DNA of 16,996 bases from Verrucomicrobia bacterium UBA1629. GTDB taxonomy: Bacteria > Verrucomicrobiota > Kiritimatiellia > RFP12 > UBA1067. The translations under genes and the position numbers were made by a program. This document shows positions 7,265 to 14,332 of this stretch, piece after piece; the stretch's first letter is position 1; each line of letters begins with the position of its first letter. The notes below the pieces were generated by a model. It worked only from the letters and a program-made list of their open reading frames with translations, was not told where the DNA came from and did no database searches. The stretch is from the NCBI GenBank assembly GCA_002321305.1, contig DCMF01000062.1, positions 1 through 16,996 on the forward strand, read 5' to 3'.

Positions 7265-10200
7265 TTAGCGGATGATGAGGGTGATGCCGGGGCGTCGCTG
7301 GAACGACAGCACGAGATCCGTGCCGTTCTCCGCCACGGTCGCGACGGCCTTCCAGCCGTCCACCGGCAGCTTCACCTTGCGCAGGGCCGCGTTGAGGCGC
7401 CGCACGTCCTCGAAGCCCTCCGCCGAGGCGATCACGCAGGACGCCGCCTCTAGCCCCTCGACCGTCTGCGGCACATTGGTGAGTTCGGCCGTCAGGCCCG
7501 CCGCAAACGCCAGCGTCCCTTCGGCGACAATCGCCTGGGCCGTGCCCGCCGTCCGGGCCGCGACGTCCACGGACAGCCCCGTCAGCGTGACGATCGAGGC
7601 CGGCGCCGCCGGAAGCTCCGCACACGCCACGTCCGGGAACCACTTCTTCAGCAGATAGTTGCGCGTCGCGATCTTCTCGCGTTCCGTGAGCGCGCGGTCG
7701 TAGACGAGAATCTCGCCATAGCGGGCAACGCCCGGACAGCGTCCTTCGTACCGCTGGAGACCACCGGCATGGGCCGGAACGGCCGGATGCGCCTCGATGA
7801 GTTCGTAGCCGCCGCTACGCAGGTCCGTGCGCACAGCCGCTACGCCATTCGTGAACCACGCCATCCCCGGCGAGACCGAACCAGATCCCAAGACCGGCTC
7901 AACGCCCCCTTCGCCCCCCTGAAAATCGGAGATGTTTGCCCCTTTCGCATGGTTTCCGTTTCGGTTCGCGGTGGGATCATAGCCCGAAAACCAGCCTAGC
8001 AAAGGTCCAAGCGCGCGTGCCGAGCCCATCGGCTGTGAGCCGAAGACCGCGAAGACAGAGCGCACGTTGTCAATCGCCTTCGTGAACGCCATGAAACGGC
8101 TAGTCGTGTTGAAGTCCAACACCGAAAGCCCGTTCACCGTATCCGTCTCATTCAGGACGGGACTGTTGTCGTTGTTCGCCGACGTCACGTACACGGCATT
8201 GTCGCCGCCGGAGGCGTCCGCCGCCCAACGGACGTACTTGACGCCATCGGATTCGACGACCTTCTGCGTGTCCGCCCGCGAGGGGTCGACATGGAGCGCC
8301 GGCGCGGCGGCATAGGTCGCGTCCGTTGTCGGCGCGGACGGCTTCACGTACTTGACCGCGCCTTCCGCGACCGTCACGTTCGCCTCAACCGAGCCGTCCG
8401 TGACAATTTCCAGCGTGCCCGCGCCCGTCTTCGTGAAGGCGATCGGGCCGACCGGCACGACACGCGCCGTGCGCCCCGCATCGACGCGCACCGTCGTCCC
8501 GGCCGATGCGGTGAACCGCTGCACGTCCGGCCGCACGGGCGCATGCTTCGCGGCATAGCCCGGCAACGCCTTGCCCAGCCACTTGTCGGCGAGGTAGGCG
8601 GAGGCATCCAGAATCGCCTCCTCCGAGAGGTAGCCCTTGCAGACGACAAGTTCGGCAATCTTCAGCCCGCCAGCCGTCGCCGCATCGCCGCCGCTGCCGA
8701 TCAGCCTGGAGAAGCCGCCCGCCCCCTGCACGGCAACCACCAGCCAGCCGGGGTAGGGATACCCGTTCGCAGGGTCGACCTGAACGCCGTTCACATAGCA
8801 GCGCGTGCCCCAGTTCGCCGAAAGATTGCCGATGCCGTTGACAAACGAGCTGCCGTTGCGGCCGCCGAGGCCGTTCAGGATACATCCTCCGCCCTTCGAG
8901 ACATCAATGACGGCCAACACCGTCTGGAGTGGCTGCTGAATCTCGGCCGTCTGCGTCCCGTTCGTCATCAACGCAAGATACTGCCCCGAACCGTAGACAC
9001 CGAAGTCCACCACGTCAAGCCCCTCGCCGAGCGCGTTGCGCACCAGCGTCGGGGCCGTCGCACCCGTCGGCACGCCCGCGAACAGTTCCTGTCCCTTGAA
9101 CTTCTGCGTGGACGAATTCTTCCAGCGGGTGACCGCGCCTGCGTCATTCGTCTCAACGGCGTCCGCCGCCGAGGCGTCGAAGTGTTCGGCAATCTGGAAC
9201 GCGCCGAGCGAGGTCGGCACGGGCCTTGCGGAAAACGCCAGCGTGCCTTCCCGCAGGTCGATCCGGTTGCCGTAGCCGGAGGCGTCGTCCAGCGCGAGCG
9301 TGCCCGCGCCCGTCTTCGTGAGGCCGTAGCTGTCGAGGGCAGCGGCATCCGTGCGCACGCGCCCGCCGTCCAGGTCGCGGACGGTCAGCGTCTCGCCGTC
9401 CGGCACGTTGACGCCCACGGAAATCCCCGGAAAATTGTGGGCCGTGTCGGCCTTGTAGACGCGCAGGTACTCGACGTCCGTGCGACCGTTGTAGTCGCGC
9501 GGCGCCGCTCCCAGCCATTTCGTGCGAAGGTAGGCGAGGACGTCCGCAATCTCCGTCTCGTCCAGCAGACGGCTGAAGATGATCATCTCCGCGACCTTGA
9601 AGCCGCCCGACGCGCGGTTGCGGTTGTAGCGGCCGGAGCGTGCGTCGCCCATGCCGAGGCCCAGGGCCGAGAGCGTCGCCGCCGTCGGCTGCATCGCGAA
9701 AAGGTCCCAGCCGCCGCTGAAGGAGAACGAGGAGGCCGCCGTCTTCTGTCCGTCCACGTAGAACGAGCAGAGGCGAAAGGCATCTTCCGCGTCTCCGTCG
9801 CCGAACGGCGAGTCGTAGGCGGCGACGGCCTGGTTCGACCCGTTGTCTATCACGAACTGGTCGCTCATGCCGCGATGCCACGAGAAGCCGCCCTTGACGC
9901 CGCCGCCGAGCAGCCAGCCGCCGCCTTCCTGCGAACCACGTAGCGTGACGATCGTGCCGATGCCGGACAGGTTGACGTAATCTGTCGTGCCTTCCGCATC
10001 AAAGCAGAGGGCGCGCCCGCTTCCACACGTGCCGAAGTCGAGAACGTTCGCCCCCAGTTCCGCGTCTTCGGACAGGAAGGGCGACTCCATCACCAAGTCG
10101 GGCGCCTCGCCCCAGCCCTTTCCGTCGTTCCAGTTGCCCTTCTTCGTCGTGAGAGACCGGCTGCCGACCTTCGAGGGAATCTTCGTGACCTTTGTGCCCG

Positions 10201-10483
10201 ACGTCTCCCAGCCCGTGCGGTCGCTCGCGTCGAGCCAGAAGAGAACGCCATCCTTCAGCGCGTCGGGGAACTCCGTCACCTTCTTCGACTGCACGGTCAG
10301 CGTGTCGCCGCTCGCGCAGCCATCATAGGCAGGGCCGTCTCCGCCGAAGTACTGGCCGCTCGTCGTCCCCGGGAAGAACCGCAGGGCGCTTTTCAGGTTG
10401 ACCGTCTCGGCCGTCGCGGCCGAGACCTGCACCAGGGCGCAGACGGCGCCCAGCAACTGACAAGTCTGAACAGGGAATTTCAT
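7265..10483 (-). CDS. Large secreted LamG-module surface protein with beta-strand repeats
   Basis: A 1072-residue exported protein with an N-terminal signal (MKFPVQTCQLLGAVCALV, cleavage near SAATAE). It has three concanavalin/LamG-like modules, roughly residues 80-330, 430-640 and 725-950. Each ends in a similar helix-like segment (AYLRTKWLG, AYLADKWLG, YLLKKWFP). Between them are GLTKTGAGTLAL and AFTKTGAGTLEI, the motif of autotransporter-associated beta-strand (PATR) repeats. The tail (about 955-1072) is beta-rich with no cell-wall anchor, transmembrane helix or autotransporter barrel seen. LamG folds usually bind carbohydrate or protein, so a glycan-binding surface or matrix role is likely; no catalytic motif was found. 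An ATG at 10489 is also in frame, but AAAGGA at 10493-10498 lies 9 nt from the ATG at 10483 and only 3 nt from 10489. It follows the GH16 gene by a 77-nt A-rich gap with no clear promoter or terminator, so the two are probably cotranscribed. Confidence 0.78.
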   Translation of the reverse strand: MKFPVQTCQLLGAVCALVQVSAATAETVNLKSALRFFPGTTSGQYFGGDGPAYDGCASGDTLTVQSKKVTEFPDALKDGVLFWLDASDRTGWETSGTKVTKIPSKVGSRSLTTKKGNWNDGKGWGEAPDLVMESPFLSEDAELGANVLDFGTCGSGRALCFDAEGTTDYVNLSGIGTIVTLRGSQEGGGWLLGGGVKGGFSWHRGMSDQFVIDNGSNQAVAAYDSPFGDGDAEDAFRLCSFYVDGQKTAASSFSFSGGWDLFAMQPTAATLSALGLGMGDARSGRYNRNRASGGFKVAEMIIFSRLLDETEIADVLAYLRTKWLGAAPRDYNGRTDVEYLRVYKADTAHNFPGISVGVNVPDGETLTVRDLDGGRVRTDAAALDSYGLTKTGAGTLALDDASGYGNRIDLREGTLAFSARPVPTSLGAFQIAEHFDASAADAVETNDAGAVTRWKNSSTQKFKGQELFAGVPTGATAPTLVRNALGEGLDVVDFGVYGSGQYLALMTNGTQTAEIQQPLQTVLAVIDVSKGGGCILNGLGGRNGSSFVNGIGNLSANWGTRCYVNGVQVDPANGYPYPGWLVVAVQGAGGFSRLIGSGGDAATAGGLKIAELVVCKGYLSEEAILDASAYLADKWLGKALPGYAAKHAPVRPDVQRFTASAGTTVRVDAGRTARVVPVGPIAFTKTGAGTLEIVTDGSVEANVTVAEGAVKYVKPSAPTTDATYAAAPALHVDPSRADTQKVVESDGVKYVRWAADASGGDNAVYVTSANNDNSPVLNETDTVNGLSVLDFNTTSRFMAFTKAIDNVRSVFAVFGSQPMGSARALGPLLGWFSGYDPTANRNGNHAKGANISDFQGGEGGVEPVLGSGSVSPGMAWFTNGVAAVRTDLRSGGYELIEAHPAVPAHAGGLQRYEGRCPGVARYGEILVYDRALTEREKIATRNYLLKKWFPDVACAELPAAPASIVTLTGLSVDVAARTAGTAQAIVAEGTLAFAAGLTAELTNVPQTVEGLEAASCVIASAEGFEDVRRLNAALRKVKLPVDGWKAVATVAENGTDLVLSFQRRPGITLIIR

Positions 10484-10492
10484 TTTCATCTG

Positions 10493-10498
10493 TCCTTT
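10493..10498 (-). promoter_or_regulatory. Ribosome-binding site of the LamG protein gene
   Basis: AAAGGA on the minus strand is 9 nt from the ATG at 10483 and only 3 nt from the in-frame ATG at 10489. This favours the shorter protein beginning MKFPVQ. Confidence 0.55.
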
Positions 10499-10560
10499 CG
10501 ATTTTGGGTTTTGGTTTTGCTTGTGGGTTTCCTTGACACATTACAGGGGGATGCGTGCGT

Positions 10561-11646
10561 TCAGTCCGCGAGGTCGTAGACGCGCACGTAATCGACGACA
10601 AAATCATCGCCGGCCTTCGCCGCCGCCGCCAGTTCGGGAACGCCCGTCCCCGACTTGCCGCTGATGCGGTGCGCGCGATACCACTTCGCCTCCGTCGTCA
10701 GCAGCACGAATTCCGGCACGTGCGAGACCGCCTTCGCGCTCTTGCCGCGCAGGCGCCCGTCCACGTAGATCTCGTATCCCTCTGGCGTCCAGAGCATGCC
10801 GAAGACGTGGAACTGCGTCGCGTCGAGCTTCAGCGTCGCGTCTTCGCTCTTCGCCACGTCGGGAATGCAGAACCCCCGGTAATCTGCGCCATAGCCATTC
10901 ATGTGGAACCACGAGGGAACCACTTCGCCCGGGTTGAACGACTCCATGATGTCGTGCTCGATGCCGGAGACGCCGGGGTCGAGCGTGGTGCCCTGCGACT
11001 CGGTCTGCGTCCAGAACGCGCTCCACCAGCCCGGCAGCTGCTGCAGCCGCGCGCGGCACTCGAAATAGCCGTACTTCTTGACGAACTTCGGCCTCTCGCG
11101 CTTGCCGAGCGGCCAGGGCCCCTTCGGATTCGCCTCGTGCGGGATGTCCCACAGCAATTCGCCCGTCTGCAGCTGGGGCGAGACGAACTGGCCATCAGGA
11201 CGCTTCACGAGCTTCAGGCGCAAAAGCCCGTCCCGCACCTCCACGGCATTGTCGGCGGGCGTCGCGAACCAGTGCGCCGGGCGCCCCCAGTAGTTCGTGC
11301 GGTAGCTCCACTTGGACGCGTCGAGCGCATCGCCGGCGAACTCGTCGTGCCAGACGAGCTTGAGGTCACGCCCCTTGGGCAGGAGCGACGGCGCCTCGCC
11401 GGGCACGGTCTCGACGGCGCGGCACGCGACGGGGAAGTCGGCGAGCGACTGATAGACCGTGCCGTCCTTGCCCGTGGACATCTGCAAGGTCTGCGTCCCG
11501 TCGTTCTCCGCCGCGCGCGCCACGCCGCAGAGCGAGGCCACCCCGGCCATCACGCCGAGCAGGCCAAATGTCAGTTCACGGGCGACTTGCGGAGAGCTTT
11601 TGCCCCCCCCCCCCCGATAATTGCAGTTTTGCATGATTTTACGCAT
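10561..11646 (-). CDS. Secreted glycoside hydrolase family 16 enzyme
   Basis: A 361-residue protein. The signal peptide has an unusually long N-region (MRKIMQNCNY, then RGGGGKSS) before the hydrophobic core LTFGLLGVMAGVASL and a probable cut after GVARA near residue 45. The GH16 jelly-roll follows: LVWHDEFAGDALDASKWSY (98-115), KKYGYFECRARLQ (190-202), WSAFWTQTES (208-217), and the catalytic motif GIEHDIMES (229-236) with nucleophile Glu230, Asp232 and acid/base Glu235. The C-terminal strand is FVVDYVRVYDL. GH16 enzymes cut beta-1,3/1,4-glucans, agar, carrageenan, porphyran or mucin O-glycans. His at the second position of E-x-D-x-x-E is uncommon; this position is usually hydrophobic. Codons 11-15 form the G13 tract. 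The start at 11646 has AAAGGA 7 nt upstream. It heads a likely two-gene operon with the LamG protein. Confidence 0.88.
   Translation of the reverse strand: MRKIMQNCNYRGGGGKSSPQVARELTFGLLGVMAGVASLCGVARAAENDGTQTLQMSTGKDGTVYQSLADFPVACRAVETVPGEAPSLLPKGRDLKLVWHDEFAGDALDASKWSYRTNYWGRPAHWFATPADNAVEVRDGLLRLKLVKRPDGQFVSPQLQTGELLWDIPHEANPKGPWPLGKRERPKFVKKYGYFECRARLQQLPGWWSAFWTQTESQGTTLDPGVSGIEHDIMESFNPGEVVPSWFHMNGYGADYRGFCIPDVAKSEDATLKLDATQFHVFGMLWTPEGYEIYVDGRLRGKSAKAVSHVPEFVLLTTEAKWYRAHRISGKSGTGVPELAAAAKAGDDFVVDYVRVYDLAD
11603..11615 (-). repeat. G13 homopolymer in the GH16 N-terminal coding region
   Basis: Thirteen consecutive Cs on the plus strand (G13 in the coding sense) encode the RGGGG part of the GH16 signal region. 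At this length the frame continues into the hydrophobic signal core; a change of one or two bases breaks the frame before the enzyme. The paralogous start region at 12084-12089 has only six. It is either a slipped-strand (phase-variable) tract or a length error in the assembly. Confidence 0.85.
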
Positions 11647-11659
11647 GATTTGATCCTTT
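11616..11659 (-). repeat. Duplicated gene-start segment, copy A (GH16)
   Basis: These 44 bp match 12090-12133 at 41 positions without gaps. They include the ribosome-binding site, the ATG and the first ten codons, and abut a G tract in both copies. Similarity ends abruptly on both sides, which suggests duplication or recombination of a 5' gene module. Confidence 0.8.
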
Positions 11660-11675
11660 GTTGACTGATGCACAT

Positions 11676-11684
11676 ATTGTATCA
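11676..11684 (-). promoter_or_regulatory. Extended -10 promoter for GH16-LamG
   Basis: TGA-TACAAT on the minus strand, 29 nt upstream of the GH16 ATG, in an AT-rich 100-bp stretch. No -35 hexamer is convincing. An imperfect inverted repeat at 11703-11731 lies just upstream, where an activator could bind. Confidence 0.55.
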
Positions 11685-11702
11685 TAAATTTCGTCCGAGA
11701 AT

Positions 11703-11731
11703 ATACATCTTTTGACAGTAAAAAAATGTAT
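11703..11731. promoter_or_regulatory. Imperfect inverted repeat upstream of the GH16 promoter
   Basis: ATACAT and ATGTAT arms flank an inner TTTT/AAAA pairing, giving about ten paired bases with one mismatch around a short centre. Measured from the expected start site the repeat covers about -35 to -62, a usual activator position. Candidate operator only; no protein partner is known. Confidence 0.35.
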
Positions 11732-11740
11732 CTTATCGGG

Positions 11741-12152
11741 CAGTCAAAAGAGGGGCACGCGGCAATCGGGTCGGGACGCAGCGAGGCGATCTTCTCGAAC
11801 GTGACGCCGTCCGTCGTGCGATAGAGTTCGTGCCGCCGCCGCAAAAGATGGTGAGAGGCGTCAAGAACGCACGACCGCGTGAATGGCCAGAAGTTTCTTC
11901 CAGAGCGCCGTGATGTCGGCGAAGCGAAGGTTGCCCCGGCTCGGCCGTCACGGCCTTTGGCACGGCGTCGGATTTTCCCGCATCGCCGGATGCGTCGGAC
12001 GCCAATGCGCTCGGCGCAAAAGCCAACAGGCTAACCGTCAGACAGAGAGCGGTTCGCGGGAGGCCGTTGACGGAGATGTTTTGCCCCCCGATAATTGCGG
12101 TTTTGCACGATTTTACGCATGATTTGACCCTTTTCTCGATTATTGGTTTCAT
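11741..12152 (-). pseudogene. Broken secreted-protein gene sharing the GH16 start region
   Basis: On the minus strand an ATG at 12152 (MKPIIEKRVKSC) or the duplicated ATG at 12120 (MRKIVQNRNY) leads into a clear signal peptide, LPRTALCLTVSLLAFAPSALA, followed by SDASGDAGKSDAVPKAV. The MRKIV start is out of frame with the signal peptide across the six-G run; the MKPII start is in frame. After AEPG the plausible reading jumps frame to NLRFADITALWKKLLAIHAVV-RS and a TGA. It then shifts frame again to HHLLRRRHELYRTTDGVTF and EKIASLRPDPIAACPSF, before running into the GH16 leader with no end of its own. At least two frameshifts and a truncated 3' end mark it as decayed. The TTDGVTFEK piece resembles a repeat strand of a sialidase or GH43-like beta-propeller, but I cannot name the family. 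Confidence 0.5.
12090..12133 (-). repeat. Duplicated gene-start segment, copy B (pseudogene)
   Basis: Partner of 11616-11659 (41 of 44 identical). The adjacent G run is six here and thirteen in the GH16 copy. The ribosome-binding site is AAAAGGG instead of AAAGGA. Confidence 0.8.
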
Positions 12153-12218
12153 TGATAGCCTATTTCTCGTTGACAAAGCAAAGGCGTCCATTTTTCGCCC
12201 GTCGCCGCCACGCCGAAA

Positions 12219-12227
12219 ATTATAGCA
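12219..12227 (-). promoter_or_regulatory. Extended -10 promoter upstream of the broken gene
   Basis: TGC-TATAAT on the minus strand, perfect extended -10, with about 67 nt to the ATG at 12152 and 98 nt to the ATG at 12120. It is the leftward arm of the conserved 53-bp element. A perfect promoter in front of a decayed gene suggests the decay is recent. Confidence 0.6.
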
Positions 12228-12273
12228 AAACAAAAGCGACTTATGCGCCAACACTTTTCCGACTTTCTGGCTA
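12221..12273. promoter_or_regulatory. 53-bp divergent-promoter element, copy 1
   Basis: This segment matches 15594-15646 at 46 of 53 positions with no gaps. The core GCCAACACTTTTCCGACTTT is identical in both. The leftward -10 is intact, but the rightward arm reads TGG-CTACCC instead of TGC-TATACT, and no rightward gene follows, so this copy appears one-sided. Confidence 0.6.
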
Positions 12274-12432
12274 CCCCTTCGCCGACAGGAACCGATGAGC
12301 AGACAAGGCCAAATGGCAGACACCAGATAATACGAGCCAACGGCATCATTCACGCGAACCTGCCCGCATTCATGCAAGGCAACCGGACATTCTAACCTGC
12401 GCACCTGCGGACATCCATTCGCAAACCGTGCC

Positions 12433-13461
12433 TCACGGCGCAAGGCGCGAAAGGCGGTCTTCGATCGCGGCGATTTCGTCGGACGTGAAGACGCGCGTCT
12501 CCAGCTTCCACTTCCCCGACGTGTCGCCCGGCGTCACGTAGTCGCGCGAGACGTAGTTCAGGAAGATGCCGCGTTTCTTCAGCACGTAGAGGTTGAACCC
12601 GCGCAGGTGTCCGCCGGGGATCGTCTCCTTCAGGTTCATCACCAGCAGGTACTTCGCGAAGAGGTCGTCCGCACGCGCCGCGTCCCCGGCCTCCAGCGCC
12701 GACCAGATGGACATCAGGAAGTCGGCGTAGGCGGCGCGCTCCGAAATGACGCCGCGCGTCCCGAAGCGGCGGTACTGGTCGAGCCAGCCGTAGCTGCCCC
12801 AGGCGCTGAAAACGGTCTTCACCTCCGGCGCGCGGCATTCCGCGCGCATCCGCGCGTTCGCGTCCGCGCCGCCCGTCTCCTCCTTGATCCAGCCGTAAAC
12901 GGACGGATACGCACGCGCAAGCCGGATCAGCAGCTCGCTCGACGGAATCGGCACCTTGTCCGAGCAGTAGGTCTGAATGATCACCGGCCGCCGCGCGATT
13001 TCGGCCAGCCGCCGGTAGTAGCGTTCGAGGTCGTCCTGCGAGCGCGCGTCGTGCGGCGGACGGCACGCGATCGCGAGCTTCGCCGCCGGATGCGCCGACG
13101 CAAGCCGCTCGACCTCCGTCGCGAGCGCGACCATCTCGTCCGTGTCGCGCCCCTGGCAGCCGAGGACGACGTAGACGTCCGCCTGCTCGAACGCCCGCGC
13201 GAGCGCGGCGAAGGAGCGCATCTTCTCCTCGCGCGTCAGCAGGTCGATGGCGTCGTTCGACTGGCACCAGATGAACCCACCGACACCCGCGTCCGCGACG
13301 AACCGCGCCTCCCGGACGAGCGTCTCCACGTCCAGCGCGCCGTCGTCGTGGTACGGCACGGAGAGGATCGGCAGCGGCCCGCGCAGCTGCGCCGCCGCCT
13401 CGGCCCATCCGCAAAAGCCCCCCACGGCCAGCGCCAAAAGAATTCCGCACAAGCTTCTCAT
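12433..13461 (-). CDS. Exported dihydrodipicolinate synthase/N-acetylneuraminate lyase family protein
   Basis: A 342-residue TIM-barrel protein of the DapA/NanA family of Schiff-base aldolases and lyases. The barrel begins near residue 28 (RGPLPILSVPYHDDGALD). GVGGFIWCQSND (59-70) stands where the family's phosphate or carboxylate-binding GxxGE loop lies, but without that sequence. Tyr165 in IIQTYCSDKVP and Lys193 in GWIKEETGG are the likely catalytic Tyr and Schiff-base Lys. The N-terminus MRSLCGILLALAVGGFCGWA looks like a signal peptide, which is unusual for a normally cytoplasmic family. GAGGG-like sequence precedes the ATG at 13461, and an 8-bp minisatellite lies directly upstream. It is the third gene after the MFS carrier and SDR, so a role with 2-keto-3-deoxy sugar acids or sialic acid is plausible; lysine synthesis is unlikely. 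Confidence 0.75.
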   Translation of the reverse strand: MRSLCGILLALAVGGFCGWAEAAAQLRGPLPILSVPYHDDGALDVETLVREARFVADAGVGGFIWCQSNDAIDLLTREEKMRSFAALARAFEQADVYVVLGCQGRDTDEMVALATEVERLASAHPAAKLAIACRPPHDARSQDDLERYYRRLAEIARRPVIIQTYCSDKVPIPSSELLIRLARAYPSVYGWIKEETGGADANARMRAECRAPEVKTVFSAWGSYGWLDQYRRFGTRGVISERAAYADFLMSIWSALEAGDAARADDLFAKYLLVMNLKETIPGGHLRGFNLYVLKKRGIFLNYVSRDYVTPGDTSGKWKLETRVFTSDEIAAIEDRLSRLAP

Positions 13462-13473
13462 CGTGCCACCCTC

Positions 13474-13550
13474 ACCTTTCCACTTTTCCACCTTTCCACT
13501 TTTCCACCTTTCCACCCTTCCACTTTTCCACCTTTCCACCTTTCCACCTT
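13474..13550 (-). repeat. 8-bp minisatellite (ACYTTTCC, 9.6 copies)
   Basis: The 77 bp consist of nine complete 8-bp units, five ACCTTTCC, three ACTTTTCC and one ACCCTTCC, plus a 5-bp partial unit. On the coding strand each unit reads GGAAAGGT or GGAAAAGT, so the transcript carries a string of Shine-Dalgarno-like AAAGG motifs directly in front of the DapA-family ribosome-binding site. It fills almost all of the 94-nt gap after the SDR stop. Confidence 0.95.
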
Positions 13551-13555
13551 ATCTC

Positions 13556-14332
13556 TCACACGCTCGCCGCCGGCACGCACAGGTGGCCGCCGTCCACGAG
13601 GACGTTCGTGCCCGTCACGAACGACGCGGCGTCGCTGCACAGGTAGAGGATGACGTTCACGAGCTCGTCCGGCTGGGCGGCCGCGCCGCGCACGGTCGCC
13701 ATCGTCGCCATGCCGGGGCGCGTCAGCACCGGGCCGGGCGAGACGCAGACGGCGCGGACGCCATGCGGCCCGCCCGCGAGCGCGAGCGACTTGACGAAGT
13801 TGAAGAGGCCCGACTTCGCCGCCCCGTACATCGCCCCGATGGCGTCCGCCTCGATGCCCATCACGCTGCCGATGAGGCAGATGACGCCTTTCTTCGCCGC
13901 GACCATGTGCGGCAGGCAGGCGCGCGCGAAGTAGACGGGCCCGCGCAGGTTCACGTCAATGCCCCAGTCGATCGTCTCGACCGGCTGCTCGTAGAACGGA
14001 ATCCCCCTCGTGCCGCAGATGCGCGCCTCGTTGCCGCCCGCGAAGGGAATGAGCAGGTCGATCGCGCCGAATCGGTCGAGGGCCAGCCGCGCCGCGCGTT
14101 CGGCGTCCGCGAACCTGCGCACGTCGCACGGACAGGCCAGAACCTGCCCTCCGAACTTCTCAACCTCTTCACGTCTCAACTTCTCAGCCTCTTGACGAAG
14201 CTTGGCTTCGTCAAGGTCGCACATCACGACCTTCGCGCCCGCCGCCGCCAGCCGCTCGGCCGTCCGCAGCCCCATGCCGCTCGCGGCGCCCGTCAGCACC
14301 GCGACCTTGCCCGCAAAACCTTCGTCCGTCAT
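13556..14332 (-). CDS. Short-chain dehydrogenase/reductase (SDR)
   Basis: A 258-residue classical SDR, the usual family length. TGAASGMG at 14-21 is the nucleotide-binding glycine motif. CDLD at 38-41 ends beta-2, with Asp39 favouring NAD(H). CDV at 69-71 contacts the adenine ring. FAGGN at 97-101 replaces the usual NNAG. The catalytic residues are Ser156 (LIGSVMG), Tyr169 and Lys173 (MYGAAKSG). The tail LYLCSDAASFVTGTNVLVDGG is typical. It probably oxidises or reduces a sugar or sugar acid. The ATG at 14332 overlaps the MFS stop as ATGA. Residues 44-60 carry an extra acidic/basic helix segment encoded by an AT-richer 24-bp repeat next to a perfect palindrome; most SDRs have about eight fewer residues there. 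Confidence 0.88.
   Translation of the reverse strand: MTDEGFAGKVAVLTGAASGMGLRTAERLAAAGAKVVMCDLDEAKLRQEAEKLRREEVEKFGGQVLACPCDVRRFADAERAARLALDRFGAIDLLIPFAGGNEARICGTRGIPFYEQPVETIDWGIDVNLRGPVYFARACLPHMVAAKKGVICLIGSVMGIEADAIGAMYGAAKSGLFNFVKSLALAGGPHGVRAVCVSPGPVLTRPGMATMATVRGAAAQPDELVNVILYLCSDAASFVTGTNVLVDGGHLCVPAASV
14153..14215 (-). repeat. Palindrome plus 24-bp tandem repeat inside the SDR gene
   Basis: At 14191-14215 two perfect 11-bp inverted arms (CTTGACGAAGC and GCTTCGTCAAG) face each other across TTG. Next to it, on the coding strand, GAGGYTGAGAAGTT occurs twice at a 24-bp period, giving EAEKLRRE followed by EVEKF. The codons here (TTG, AGA, GTT, CGT, GAA) differ from the GTC/CTC/CGC-rich surroundings. 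Being a multiple of three, it leaves the frame intact. Confidence 0.7.

Larger units (their letters stand above)
12153..12432. other. Gene-free stretch holding a promoter and a conserved element
   Basis: Between the broken gene and the DapA-family stop I see no protein-like reading. The left part holds the transcription leader, the extended -10 at 12219-12227 and the 53-bp element at 12221-12273. The right part (about 12280-12432) shows no repeat, terminator hairpin or RNA gene that I can recognise. Confidence 0.6.

Noticed and set aside
11647..11844. GH16 start extended upstream to 11844
   Set aside because: The extension crosses the AT-rich promoter and remnant of the broken gene; the ATG at 11646 has a good ribosome-binding site and starts the shared 5' module.
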